NCBI GenBank assembly: GCA_964586075.1 | Contig: CAZPGZ010000001.1 | Location: 184,946 to 248,945 of the forward strand | DNA from: JBAZLV01 sp964586075 | Lineage (GTDB): Bacteria > Nitrospirota > UBA9217 | Direction of reading: 5' to 3' | Length of the DNA stretch: 64,000 nt | Notes under the pieces: model-generated | The model's input: only the letters and a program-made list of their open reading frames with translations | Told to the model about the DNA's origin: nothing | Databases searched by the model: none | Made by a program: the position numbers and the translations under genes | Shown here: positions 8,536-17,751 of the stretch, one piece after another | Layout: each line of letters opens with the position of its first letter | Numbering within the stretch: position 1 is the stretch's first letter

Positions 8536-8573
8536 TTGATTTCAATGGTGGGCGCTACTGGGATTGAACCAGT
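8504..8573. repeat. right copy of tRNA-Val 3'-end repeat (putative attachment site)
   Basis: This copy overlaps the 3' part of the intact tRNA-Val gene. It matches 5270-5339 in the same orientation, as expected for the two ends of an element integrated at a tRNA 3' end. Confidence 0.8.
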
Positions 8574-8620
8574 GGCCCCTGCCGTGTGAAGGCAGTGCTC
8601 TCCCGCTGAGCTAAGCGCCC
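8546..8620 (-). tRNA. tRNA-Val(CAC)
   Basis: A full cloverleaf is readable: acceptor GGGCGCT/AGCGCCC, D-arm AGCTCAGC.GGGAGAGC, anticodon stem CTGCC/GGCAG with loop TTCACAC (anticodon CAC), and T-arm CTGG/CCAG around the TTCAATC loop. CCA is encoded. It serves as the attachment-like site for the islet on its 3' side. Confidence 0.95.
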
Positions 8621-8687
8621 TGAAACGGTTAACATCTTACCCAGAGGATGGGTGTTAGTCAAGCTAAAAAAGTATTTTTCCACAGCA

Positions 8688-9851
8688 TCAGTCAACAACC
8701 AGAATCGCGCATTTCAGATACTCGGTTTCCCGCGCCGCAAGAAGAATCGGATGGTCCCGGGACTGCGCGCGCATTTCCAGGAGCCTCGCCTGTCTGCCGG
8801 CGGAATATGCCGCATCGAGCAGCATTTCCCTGAACAACGCCTGGTCTATATGGTGCGAACACGAGCAGGACACGAGAATGCCGTGCGGTTCGAGCAGCTG
8901 CATCGCGCGCCGGTTGATTTCCTTATAGCCCTTCAGCGCTTCGCGCACTTTCGCCCTGTTTTTCACGAACGCAGGAGGATCAAGAATGATGCAGCCGAAG
9001 TGTTCCCGATTCTTTTCGAGCAACCGCAGTTCCTCGAAAACATCGGCTTTTTTGAATTGCACGGACAATCCGTTCAGTTCCGCGTTGAAGGAAGCGCTCG
9101 CGATGGCACGCTCTGATGAATCGAGGCCGATGACTTCGGAAGCACCGAAGCGCGCAGCAGCAAGCGACCAGGCGCCGACATAGCAGAAACAGTCGAGCAC
9201 CCGTTCCCCGCTCACGTAATCCTTGATTGCCAGCCGGTTTTCCCGCTGGTCGAAAAAAAACCCTGTTTTCTGGCCCTGGAGCAGATCGACTTCGTACCGG
9301 ATGCCTGACTCCTGAATAAGGACGGGCCCTCCGAGTTCTCCATGCAGGACGCGCGTTTCAAGGGCCAGTCCTTCCAGCTCGCGGGAGGCCATGTCGTTCC
9401 GGAGAACAATTGCGTTCGGGGAAAACTCCTGCTGCAGCGCGGGAATGAATTCCGGGAGAAGATTGTCCATGCCGGCCGTGGATGACTGCACGACCAGCGT
9501 GTCGGCGTATTTGTCCACGATCAATCCCGGCAGATTGTCCCCTTCGCTGAACACGGCCCGGAATGAATCAGCAAGCCCGAGCGCGGTTCGCAGGGCGTGC
9601 GCCGTGGCCAGCCTCGTGTGAAAAAATGCCTGATTAATTGCTTCCTGTTTCCGCGTTAAAATGCGGACCGCTATCAGGGTATGGGGATTGACATATCCTC
9701 TGCCGACAAACCGGCCGGACGCGTCAAGCACGTCCACCAGCTCGCCGGCAAGAAACGTCTCTTTGGTGTGCTGGAGTTCGTTGCTGAACACCCAGGGGTG
9801 TCCGCGCAAAACGCGCCGCTCTTCTTTTTGCTTTAGCTTTATTGTTTTCAT
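8688..9851 (-). CDS. rlmI: 23S rRNA (cytosine-C5) methyltransferase RlmI-type
   Basis: A 387-residue SAM enzyme. An N-terminal PUA domain (residues 1-75, RVLRGHPWVFSNEL and VDVLDASGRFVGRGYVNP) precedes a central EEHEE-like domain and the catalytic domain. The latter has the SAM motif VLDCFCYVGAWSLAAA near residue 218 and LDPPAFVKN near 289. Late CSCSHH supplies the catalytic cysteine region. This order defines RlmI, which makes m5C1962 in 23S rRNA in E. coli. It is the last gene of the minus-strand stretch before the tRNA-Val gene. The start is an ATG with little Shine-Dalgarno support. Confidence 0.92.
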   Translation of the reverse strand: MKTIKLKQKEERRVLRGHPWVFSNELQHTKETFLAGELVDVLDASGRFVGRGYVNPHTLIAVRILTRKQEAINQAFFHTRLATAHALRTALGLADSFRAVFSEGDNLPGLIVDKYADTLVVQSSTAGMDNLLPEFIPALQQEFSPNAIVLRNDMASRELEGLALETRVLHGELGGPVLIQESGIRYEVDLLQGQKTGFFFDQRENRLAIKDYVSGERVLDCFCYVGAWSLAAARFGASEVIGLDSSERAIASASFNAELNGLSVQFKKADVFEELRLLEKNREHFGCIILDPPAFVKNRAKVREALKGYKEINRRAMQLLEPHGILVSCSCSHHIDQALFREMLLDAAYSAGRQARLLEMRAQSRDHPILLAARETEYLKCAILVVD

Positions 9852-9945
9852 GCAGATTGATGAAAGAAAAATAAAGATAGAGAACGCTTGTTCGTAAAGG
9901 GTTTTTACCCCGCGTTTCTATTCAGAAAACCCGGATGCCCTGCTG

Positions 9946-10890
9946 CTACAGTTTGTTTTCTATATGCGAATCGCTTCTGAGTGTCTGGAGCCAGTTCCGG
10001 TAGGAATTATCCAGCTTCTGCTGATAGAGAATATTCAGAATCTCTTCCTTGACGCTCTCGAACGGTTTGATCGGCGAGCGCGTCTCTTCAAGCAGGATAA
10101 CATTATAGCCGCCGGCGCCGAGGAACGGTTTTGCAACCTCGCCGGGCTGAAGATTCTGAATAGCCGCTGCAATCTCGGGAATCACCTGGTCTCTTTGCAT
10201 GAAGCCCAGATCGCCGTCGTGCTGGGCAGTCACGCCTTCCGATGCCTCGCGGACAAGGCCGGTAAAATCTTCTCCCTTTTTCGCACGTTCATACAATGCC
10301 TGTGCTTTTTCCTTTGCCGCGGCAATCTTGTCCGCTTTCGCTTTTTCCGGCACCGGAATGAATATCTGCCGCACGCGGATTTCTTCAGGAAGAGAATATA
10401 ATTTCAGGTTTTTCTGGTAAAATGCGCGTGCTTCCGCTTCGTCCACGGTAATGCTGGCGCGCACGAATTTGTTGAAAACGCGTGAAAGCGTCATCTGCTC
10501 CTTCAAGTCCGACTTGTATTGCTCAAGGGTCAGCCCTTCCTTGGCCAAGGCCGCCTCGAACTGTCTGCTGTCCATATTATTTCGTTTTTCTATGTCCGAA
10601 ACGGCTTCGCTCAATTCCTTGTCCGTAACGTCCATACCGGCACGTTTTGCTGCCGTCATCTGCAGTTTTCTGTCAATCATGTCATCAAGAATATGGCGCG
10701 TGTCCAGTTTTGGTTCTTTTTTCTTATTGAGGGTCTCCTCTCGCTGCAGATCGGAAAGCGTGATAATCTCGCCGTTCACAACGGCAACCACCCGATCCAC
10801 AACAAGGGAGCCGGTTGCGGCGCCCTGCAGGCCTGAGAAAAGAAAAAGGCCTGTTAACATTACAGTCGATAAGAGGATTTTTTTAGCCAT
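9946..10890 (-). CDS. periplasmic SurA-like peptidyl-prolyl isomerase
   Basis: 314 residues. A signal peptide (residues 1-24, LLSTVMLTGLFLFSGLQGAA) is followed by a SurA N-terminal chaperone domain (VVDRVVAVVNGEIITLSDLQ) and one parvulin PpiC domain (about 165-265, EIRVRQIFIPVP to VAKPFLGAGGYNVILLEE). It would help fold outer-membrane proteins in the periplasm. It is the third of three related chaperone genes counted from mfd. capA, on the other strand, separates it from the other two. Its start lies 98 bp from the capA start, so the two promoters must be divergent and close. Confidence 0.88.
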   Translation of the reverse strand: MAKKILLSTVMLTGLFLFSGLQGAATGSLVVDRVVAVVNGEIITLSDLQREETLNKKKEPKLDTRHILDDMIDRKLQMTAAKRAGMDVTDKELSEAVSDIEKRNNMDSRQFEAALAKEGLTLEQYKSDLKEQMTLSRVFNKFVRASITVDEAEARAFYQKNLKLYSLPEEIRVRQIFIPVPEKAKADKIAAAKEKAQALYERAKKGEDFTGLVREASEGVTAQHDGDLGFMQRDQVIPEIAAAIQNLQPGEVAKPFLGAGGYNVILLEETRSPIKPFESVKEEILNILYQQKLDNSYRNWLQTLRSDSHIENKL

Positions 10891-10988
10891 GTTTTAGTTT
10901 CCTGCTCGCTATAAATTTGGATTGGAAGAGCTGATTTTCTTTTTTATTGCCTTTTGAAACCAAGTTGATTATTATCCAGGAGTATATT

Positions 10989-12068
10989 ATGAAAAAAACC
11001 GTTGCTTCATTTCTTACTGCTATTACTGCGCTTGCTCTTGCATCATTCGCCCTTGCCGCGGAACCAACGGCGGCACAGCCGGAGGAAATCACGATTGCCG
11101 CAGTCGGCGACATCATGCTCGGGCATCGGACCGAACCGGTTTTAAAGAAGCTCGGTCCGCAGTATCCGTTTGTAGAGGTGCAACCGTTTCTCGACAAGGC
11201 TGATATTGTTGTAGGCAATCTTGAATCGCCGATTTCCACACGCGGTACTGCCGTGGCAAACAAGAAGTTCACGCTTCGCGCCGGGCCGGTCGCCGTAGAA
11301 GCTCTCACGGCCGCCGGCGTCCACGTGGTTACGCTTGCCAACAATCATTCCATGGACTTCGGCCCGCTGGCGCTGCAGGACACGCTTGAAATTCTCGACG
11401 AAAACGAGATTCTCTATTCAGGGGCGGGGATGGACATTGAGGATGCCCGCGCACCCGCGATCCTGAAAATCAAGGGAAAAACGATTGCCTTTCTTTCATA
11501 TTCCCTTACCTTTCCGCTCGAATTCTACGCTTCTGCGAAGCGTCCGGGCACCGCGCCGGGGTATCAGGAATTTGTAAAAGCTGACGTGGAAAAAATCCGC
11601 CCTTTGGCTGATCTCGTGGTGGTCTCGTTTCACTGGGGTGCCGAACTGATGACAGCGGCCAAAGAGTATCAGGTGGAACTGGGGCATCAGGCCATAGACT
11701 GGGGCGCAGACCTTGTGCTGGGCCACCATCCTCATGTACTGCAGGAAATCGAAATTTACAAAGGCCGTCTCATAGCATACAGCCTCGGAAATTTCGTCTT
11801 CGGTTCCGAAAGCAACAATACAAACTGCAGTATCATACTCCTTTTGACCTTTCAGGGCAAGAGCCTTGTCAGGGCGGAGGCGGTTCCTCTGGATGTAAAC
11901 AATTACCGGGTAAAGTACCAGCCGCGGGTGCTGAAAGGCAAGGCTGCTGCTGAGGTGCTGGAAGCGCTGCAAGACGCTTCGGAGCGTTTTGACACGGAGT
12001 TTGAAATCGAGTCGGACATCGGAAAAATTCAGCTCGCATCCGGGGAAACGACCACGGCCGCTGAATGA
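10989..12068 (+). CDS. CapA-family metallophosphatase-like protein (PGA_cap)
   Basis: 359 residues with a signal peptide (MKKTVASFLTAITALALASF). Family signatures are GDIMLGHR, VGNLESPIS, LANNHSMDFG, VSFHWGAE and GHHPHVLQEIE, which together make the metal site of CapA-like calcineurin-fold proteins. Named for poly-gamma-glutamate capsule synthesis, most members have unknown substrates in the envelope. The start is chosen because AGGAG lies 6 bases before this ATG. No other capsule gene is nearby, and it sits alone on the plus strand between chaperone genes. Confidence 0.88.
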   Translation: MKKTVASFLTAITALALASFALAAEPTAAQPEEITIAAVGDIMLGHRTEPVLKKLGPQYPFVEVQPFLDKADIVVGNLESPISTRGTAVANKKFTLRAGPVAVEALTAAGVHVVTLANNHSMDFGPLALQDTLEILDENEILYSGAGMDIEDARAPAILKIKGKTIAFLSYSLTFPLEFYASAKRPGTAPGYQEFVKADVEKIRPLADLVVVSFHWGAELMTAAKEYQVELGHQAIDWGADLVLGHHPHVLQEIEIYKGRLIAYSLGNFVFGSESNNTNCSIILLLTFQGKSLVRAEAVPLDVNNYRVKYQPRVLKGKAAAEVLEALQDASERFDTEFEIESDIGKIQLASGETTTAAE

Positions 12069-12120
12069 TAAAGGACAGCTTGCAACCGTTTGAAACGCTG
12101 CTGCATTCCGGATGTGAACG

Positions 12121-13065
12121 TTACTCCAAGACTTTGTAGTTTACTGCAAATTTCGTTTTTGCCCGCAGGTCTGTCAACCATTGTTTGTACCGTGCGTCTT
12201 CCTTTTCATGCCGCAGCTTTTCTTCGATTTCCTTCCGGGCTTCCTCGAAGGTGATTTTCCCTGCATGTCGTTTGTCCACGAGTTTGAAGATATGGTACCC
12301 GTAGGGGCTCTTGATAATCCCGCTCACGCCGCCTTTGGGCAGCCCGAACACCACGTTGAATTCCTTCGGCATATCTCCCATGGCAAAATAACCAAGATCG
12401 CCGCCCTTTGCGGCTTCCGGCGCCGTAGACTTGTCGTGCGCAATGGTGGCAAAATCCCCGCCCGCATGCAGAAGCTCCAGTACTTTTTTCGCATCGTCCT
12501 CGGTAGGAACCACGATCTGGCGCACGCGCACCTGCTCTGGCTTTTCAAACTCCTGGGGATTGGCCTGGTAGTACCGGCGCACGTCAGCAGATGACAGGGA
12601 AACGCGCCGGTAGACCTCGCTTTCGAGCAAATGCTGAATCATGAGCTCTTCCCAGAGGTCGGATTTCCATTTTTCAAAATCGACACCGAGCCCCGCCAGT
12701 TCCGTTGCGATGTCTTTTCCGTGTTCGCTGCGGAACGCTTCAACCCGCTTGTCTATTTCCGGCGTGCCGACTTTGATTCTTTTCCGCTGGGCTTCGCGCA
12801 GCAACATCGTGCGCTCGATCAGCCGGTTTAAAAATTCTTCTTTCACGGCACGGCTCGCGTCTCGCTCGGCCTTAAGCCCGGCGCGGGCAAATCGCTCCTG
12901 AAACTCGGAAAGCGTTATCGGGTCTCCATTTACGGTTGCCACCACTTTTGCATCAGCCGTGGCCGCGCGCCCCTGATCGCCTTCTTCCTTTTTTTTGCAG
13001 GAAAAAAACAATAACCCCAGCAGCAGCACTGGGGTTATATATTTTGTCATCGGCAGCATGTTCAT
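12121..13065 (-). CDS. PpiC-type peptidyl-prolyl isomerase lipoprotein
   Basis: A lipoprotein signal with lipobox LLFFSC near residue 20 leads into a SurA_N-like region (VVATVNGDPITLSEFQERFARAG) and a parvulin domain (about 180-275, QVRVRQIVVP, GGDLGYFAMGDMP, IIKSPYGYHIFKLVDKR). It is probably anchored facing the periplasm and acts on outer-membrane proteins. Three in-frame ATG codons occur close together (13065, 13059, 13050), and the Shine-Dalgarno evidence does not decide among them. It follows the previous lipoprotein gene by 10 bp, so the two are cotranscribed. Confidence 0.85.
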   Translation of the reverse strand: MNMLPMTKYITPVLLLGLLFFSCKKKEEGDQGRAATADAKVVATVNGDPITLSEFQERFARAGLKAERDASRAVKEEFLNRLIERTMLLREAQRKRIKVGTPEIDKRVEAFRSEHGKDIATELAGLGVDFEKWKSDLWEELMIQHLLESEVYRRVSLSSADVRRYYQANPQEFEKPEQVRVRQIVVPTEDDAKKVLELLHAGGDFATIAHDKSTAPEAAKGGDLGYFAMGDMPKEFNVVFGLPKGGVSGIIKSPYGYHIFKLVDKRHAGKITFEEARKEIEEKLRHEKEDARYKQWLTDLRAKTKFAVNYKVLE

Positions 13066-13075
13066 GGTGGATGTG

Positions 13076-13783
13076 TTATTTAGCTCCTTCTTTGGACGGT
13101 GCCGTCGTTTGCGACCAGTTTGCAACGGCTGCGTCCAGCGCCTTGTCGTCCACGGACACGTTTGCTTTGGCTCTCAGATTCTTGGTGTATTCAATATAGA
13201 TCGGACGTTGTTTCTCCTGGATAAGCCGCATTTTTATCTGCGGCGCTACGTCCTTAAAACTGATCTGCTTGCCGTCCGGCGTGCGGATTTTATCCTTGTT
13301 CTTGTTGTAGAAATCCAGTGCCTCCTTGTCGGTCGGCGCCGGCAGGCTGTTCAGTTTTTCGCTCAGATCTTTTTTCAACATGCTGTTAAAGAGCTCGTCC
13401 CGGGTTGCGGTTTGCAGCTGTTCATCGAGCTGCTTTTTCTGCTGGTCAAGCTGTTTTTTGAATTCCTCGATTTTTTTCTTCCGTGCATCCATGTTCTTTA
13501 TGAATTCCGCGTCTTTGTCGAGTCCCTGCTTTTTTGCTTCCTGGATCACCAGCTCAATGCCGATAAGGTCTTCGATATAGTCCTTGCGCATTTTGGGATC
13601 GGCGGCCACGGCCTCCTGCAGCTGCGGGGCCAAATCATCATATTGTTTTTTTAAATCGGCAACAGTGATTTTCTCCCTGTTTATTTTCGCCAGTACGGTA
13701 TTGTCGGATCCTTTATTGCAGCCCGGCAGCAGAACGGCCAGTGCGATGACGAAAACACTCAATGCTCTATAAATGGTTGTCAT
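13076..13783 (-). CDS. SurA N-terminal domain lipoprotein without parvulin domain
   Basis: 235 residues with lipobox VLLPGC near residue 20. After it comes a SurA_N-like start (LAKINREKITVADLKKQYDDL) and a charged helical stretch (residues 95-125, EEFKKQLDQQKKQLDEQLQ) likely to be a coiled coil. There is no PpiC domain, so it would be a chaperone-only relative of its two neighbours. GGAGG lies 9 bases before the ATG. It begins 79 bp after the end of mfd. Confidence 0.8.
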   Translation of the reverse strand: MTTIYRALSVFVIALAVLLPGCNKGSDNTVLAKINREKITVADLKKQYDDLAPQLQEAVAADPKMRKDYIEDLIGIELVIQEAKKQGLDKDAEFIKNMDARKKKIEEFKKQLDQQKKQLDEQLQTATRDELFNSMLKKDLSEKLNSLPAPTDKEALDFYNKNKDKIRTPDGKQISFKDVAPQIKMRLIQEKQRPIYIEYTKNLRAKANVSVDDKALDAAVANWSQTTAPSKEGAK

Positions 13784-13862
13784 GTAGCGATATCCTCCAC
13801 TCTTTTTATAGTCACGGTTTTGTTTCCTGACTGTATCGTGCAGTGTGGTTCTTATAACACAC

Positions 13863-16800
13863 TTATAACAGCTCCTGCAAGCACTTTTTCACGGCGTTGG
13901 ATGCCGTTGCAAGCGATTGATCGGGCAGTGCAAGCTGGAGCGTGTATTCCGGAATTAGTTTGATCCGTCCTTTGTTCTTTTTAAGCAGAGACATGACCTT
14001 CTCCGGCGCAACGGCAGCATGCTCCGCAAAGGTTATATTGACGAACTCTTTCGCAGCGTCGATTCTTGCCACGGAAGCGCGGCGGGCGATGCACTTGACG
14101 CTCATGATCTCGATCAGGTTCTCCACCGGTTCAGGCAGTCTGCCGTACCGGTCCTGCAGCTCTTCTCTGATGGCGGCGAGGCCTGACTCGTCCGTTTCTC
14201 CCGCGATTTCCTTATAGGCGGCAAGCCGCAGGCTGACATCGTTGATGTAATCCTCAGGAATAAACGCCGATGCGCGCAGGTTGATGAGCGTGTCCGGTTT
14301 CGTTTCGAACGTTTCGCCGCGCTGTTCTGCGATGGCCTCTTCCATCATCTGGGTGTAAAGGTCGATCCCTACCGCAGCAATGTGGCCCGACTGCTGCTTA
14401 CCGAGCAAATTCCCGGCTCCGCGCGTTTCCAGATCCTGTGCCGCGATGCGGAATCCTGCTCCGAGCTCGGAAAGCTCCTGAATTGCCCTGAGCCGTTTGC
14501 GCGCCGTGTCCGAAAGCAATTCGTCGGACGGCGTGAGCAGGTATGCGTAGGCCTTTTCCCGGCTTCTGCCGACCCTGCCTTTGATCTGGTACAGGTCGGC
14601 GAGGCCGAAGCGGTCAGCACGGTTTATGATTATGGAATTCGCGGTCGGAATATCGATGCCGGATTCGATGATGGTTGTGGTCACCAGCACGTTCAGCGCG
14701 CCGTGAATAAACCGCGACATCACGTCTTCGATTTCCTCATCCCCCATTTGTCCATGGGCGATTCCGACTTTTGCCTCCGGTACAAGGTTCTGGACAAATG
14801 ACGCCATTCGCTCGATGCCCTGTACGCGGTTATGCACGAAGAAAACCTGGCCGTTCCGTTCGAGCTCGCGCAGAATGGCCTCCCGGATCACCCGTTTTCC
14901 GAAACGCGCCAGCACGACCTGGATCGCCTGCCGGTCCAGCGGCGGGGTTTGAATGATGGAGAGATCCCGCAAACCCGCAAGCGACATGTGCAGCGTCCGG
15001 GGGATCGGCGTGGCGGTAAGCGTCAGCACATCCACCAGCTTTTTGAATTCCTTGATGCGTTCCTTGTGGCGCACTCCGAATTTGTGCTCTTCGTCCACGA
15101 CCAGAAGGCCGAGATTTTTGAACGAAACATCCTTTTGAAGCAGACGATGCGTCCCTATCACGATGTCCACGCTGCCGCGCTTGAGACCTGCGATGGTCTC
15201 CTTAATTTCTGCTTTTGTGCGGAACCGTGAAAGCATCTCCACCCGGGCTGAAAACGGCGCGAGCCGTTCGGAGAACGTCCTGCAGTGCTGATCCGCAAGC
15301 AGCGTTGTCGGCACGAGCACCGCGGCCTGAAAACCGTCCTCCACTGCCTTGAATGCGGCCCGGAGCGCCACTTCCGTCTTACCGTATCCCACATCACCGC
15401 AAACGACCCGGTCCATCGGCCGCGGACGCTGCATGTCAGCAAGGACCTCTTCAATGGCCTTCTGCTGATCCGGCGTTTCCTCGAAAGGAAATGCTCCTTC
15501 AAACTCGCGATACAGGTTGTCGGGAGGCGAGAAGGCCGTCCGCTGCATTGCCTCGCGTGCCGCGTAAATGGCCACAAGCTCCTGGGCCATCTCGAGGATG
15601 TCTTTTTTAACCTTTTCCTTGGTTTTTGCCCATGCGGGCGCCCCGAGCCGGTTGAGCCTGGGCTGCATCCCTTCAACGCCGATGTACTTCTGGACCTTGT
15701 CGAGACTGTACAGCGGGACATAGAGCTTGGCATCCGGTTCATAGCGCAGCACGAGAAAGTCGGTCTCAAAACCATCCACGTTTATGTGCGTAAGGCCCTG
15801 GTATTCACCGACGCCGTAATCCGTGTGGACGACAAAATCCCCGGGCTTGAGCTCTTTAAACGTCGAGAGAAACGGCGTTATGCGCGATTTTCTGGGCGCA
15901 ATACGGTGTACTTTTTTGCCGAATATTTCCTCTTCGGTGATAATCGAGATTCCGAGGTCAGGCCACGAAAACCCTTCGGAAAGCCTGCCGCTTGTCGCAA
16001 TAACGGTCCAGGGCCCTTCCTCCCGGTTGTCGCTTGCCGGGCCGAGCAGGATGCCGAGATCATAATCCTGAAACAGTTTTTTGATCCGGGCAGCTGCTTC
16101 ATCCGTGCCGCAGACGATCCAGACTCGGTTCGTCCGGCGCAGCTGTTTCAGCTTTTCAACCAGAGCAGTCATCGTGCCGTCGCGGGGTCCTGCCGCATCA
16201 CGGTCCGTATCCAGCGGTTTGGTAAGCTTCATGCCGAGCCATGCGGCGGATTTTGTATCCATGCGATGTCCGGCATTGCTGCCGAGCAGTAACAAATCTA
16301 CCCCTGAAAACCGTTCCATGTCGGACTCGACGCCGTCCGGGTCAAGGTACATCTCCTGCGCATCGGGAAGCTGCCGCCCCTCGTTGACTTCTTCCTGCCG
16401 GCCTTCGGTTATTTTCAGCATTCTTTCCGTCAGCGCCTGTTTGATGTCGTCAGGTTCGATGCGCACAAAGAGACTTTCCTGCGGCAGGTAGTCGAACAGG
16501 GTCCCCATGTCATAGAAAAAGGGTGCGAGAAACTCCGCGCCCTGCGGGAGGTTTCCATCCCGGACCTGATTGATGAGCGCTTCGTTGTTAACCCGGTTTG
16601 CAAAGCGTTCGATCTGTTCCTGTCCGAGCAGGAGCTCCCGCACGGGCAGTATGATGGCGCTGCGGATTTCCGCAAGAGAACGCTGCGTATCGTTGTCAAA
16701 CTCACGTATTGATTCCACGACATCACCCGCGAATTCCAGCCGTACCGGATTTTCGTGCAGCGGCGAAAAAAAATCCAGAATTCCTCCCCGCCTGCTGAAC

Positions 16801-17366
16801 TCTCCTGTCCGCGTCACGAGCGACGCGGATTCATAACCGGCAGACACGAGCGTCTGCACAATGCTGTCCGGATCGCTTTCGGTCCCCGGCGTAATGGTCT
16901 TTACAGCGTCGGCAAAGAGTTCCCAGGGCGGAAGCTTCTGCATGAGCGCGGGGGCGGGAACCACGTGGATACCCGGAGCGCGGGTGATAAGGTTATACAG
17001 AAACCGCATGCGCTCGCCCACGGTTCTGCTGTCAGGCGAATCAGTTTCGAAGGGAAGAATGCTCCAGGAAGGGAACAGAAAAATTCCGGCGTCTACGCGG
17101 GATTCGGTTTCTTTTTCTTCTTTGTTTTGAAACTGTTCATCGAAGGAAAGGATTGGACGCTGTTTAAAAAAAGCGAGATCTTCTGCCACGGTCACGGCTT
17201 CTTCCTCGTGAGCCGTTACGATGACGATGGGACGGCCTGTCAGGCGCTGAAGACTGAACAAAAAAAGGGCTTTTGCCGCCCCCCAAAGCTCGCTCACCTC
17301 TGTTTTTTTTCGTTCTGCCCGAATATCATTGACAACAGGCAAAATTATGTCTGCTAACTTTTTCAT
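13863..17366 (-). CDS. mfd: transcription-repair coupling factor Mfd
   Basis: Mfd displaces stalled RNA polymerase and recruits UvrA at DNA lesions. The domains in order are: UvrB-like N-terminus; RNA-polymerase-interacting CarD-like domain (FKELKPGDFVVHTDYGVGEY, about residue 500); RecG-like helicase with Walker A GDVGYGKTEVALRAAF (about 650) and DEEHKFG; TATPIPRTLHMS; and a C-terminal TRCF domain (YINDVSLRLAAYKEI). The length of about 1167 residues is normal. I start at the second ATG (17366). An ATG six codons upstream is equally free of a Shine-Dalgarno sequence. Large open frames on the opposite strand here are shadows. Confidence 0.97.
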   Translation of the reverse strand: MKKLADIILPVVNDIRAERKKTEVSELWGAAKALFLFSLQRLTGRPIVIVTAHEEEAVTVAEDLAFFKQRPILSFDEQFQNKEEKETESRVDAGIFLFPSWSILPFETDSPDSRTVGERMRFLYNLITRAPGIHVVPAPALMQKLPPWELFADAVKTITPGTESDPDSIVQTLVSAGYESASLVTRTGEFSRRGGILDFFSPLHENPVRLEFAGDVVESIREFDNDTQRSLAEIRSAIILPVRELLLGQEQIERFANRVNNEALINQVRDGNLPQGAEFLAPFFYDMGTLFDYLPQESLFVRIEPDDIKQALTERMLKITEGRQEEVNEGRQLPDAQEMYLDPDGVESDMERFSGVDLLLLGSNAGHRMDTKSAAWLGMKLTKPLDTDRDAAGPRDGTMTALVEKLKQLRRTNRVWIVCGTDEAAARIKKLFQDYDLGILLGPASDNREEGPWTVIATSGRLSEGFSWPDLGISIITEEEIFGKKVHRIAPRKSRITPFLSTFKELKPGDFVVHTDYGVGEYQGLTHINVDGFETDFLVLRYEPDAKLYVPLYSLDKVQKYIGVEGMQPRLNRLGAPAWAKTKEKVKKDILEMAQELVAIYAAREAMQRTAFSPPDNLYREFEGAFPFEETPDQQKAIEEVLADMQRPRPMDRVVCGDVGYGKTEVALRAAFKAVEDGFQAAVLVPTTLLADQHCRTFSERLAPFSARVEMLSRFRTKAEIKETIAGLKRGSVDIVIGTHRLLQKDVSFKNLGLLVVDEEHKFGVRHKERIKEFKKLVDVLTLTATPIPRTLHMSLAGLRDLSIIQTPPLDRQAIQVVLARFGKRVIREAILRELERNGQVFFVHNRVQGIERMASFVQNLVPEAKVGIAHGQMGDEEIEDVMSRFIHGALNVLVTTTIIESGIDIPTANSIIINRADRFGLADLYQIKGRVGRSREKAYAYLLTPSDELLSDTARKRLRAIQELSELGAGFRIAAQDLETRGAGNLLGKQQSGHIAAVGIDLYTQMMEEAIAEQRGETFETKPDTLINLRASAFIPEDYINDVSLRLAAYKEIAGETDESGLAAIREELQDRYGRLPEPVENLIEIMSVKCIARRASVARIDAAKEFVNITFAEHAAVAPEKVMSLLKKNKGRIKLIPEYTLQLALPDQSLATASNAVKKCLQELL

Positions 17367-17440
17367 GCGAAAACAATATAACATAGCGCCAAAACCAATT
17401 CAACTAATGCGGGTTTCTTCTGCGTGCTCTGAGATTCTTC

Positions 17441-17469
17441 TTGATATACCCTTTTCAATTCTATAAAAT
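17441..17469 (+). promoter_or_regulatory. sigma-70-like promoter for the GIY-YIG/aminotransferase pair
   Basis: TTGATA (17441-17446) and TAAAAT (17464-17469) are 17 bp apart, in the divergent gap between mfd and the GIY-YIG gene. The leader would be under 10 bases. Confidence 0.45.
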
Positions 17470-17484
17470 TCACAACAGGCTGCG

Positions 17485-17751
17485 ATGAACAAGAAAACCT
17501 CAAAACAATGGTTTCTCTATATCCTAAAATGTTGTGATGGCTCGCTATATACCGGCATTACAAACGACCTTGCGCGGCGGATGAAGCAACATTCAGAAGG
17601 AACAGCTTCACGCTACACGCGGAGCCGTTTGCCGGTGCGCTTTCTTTTTCAGGAGCCATGCCGCGGAAAATCTGAAGCGTTAAGGAAGGAATATGCGATG
17701 AAAGCCTTAACACGCAAACAAAAGGAGCTGTATATCAAAAATCATGAATGA
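17485..17751 (+). CDS. GIY-YIG domain endonuclease-like protein
   Basis: The 88-residue protein is a stand-alone GIY-YIG module (YhbQ/UPF0213 type). The two tyrosine motifs appear as WFLYILKC and LYTGITND, then ARRMKQH carries the catalytic arginine and EALRKEYAMKAL the later acidic residue. The family is linked to DNA repair or processing, but its role is poorly known. The stop codon region overlaps the next start by 8 bases (ATGAATGA), indicating translational coupling. Confidence 0.9.
   Translation: MNKKTSKQWFLYILKCCDGSLYTGITNDLARRMKQHSEGTASRYTRSRLPVRFLFQEPCRGKSEALRKEYAMKALTRKQKELYIKNHE

Noticed and set aside
15285..16292. 335-residue plus-strand open frame
   Set aside because: It is antisense to the conserved core of mfd and has no recognisable protein pattern.
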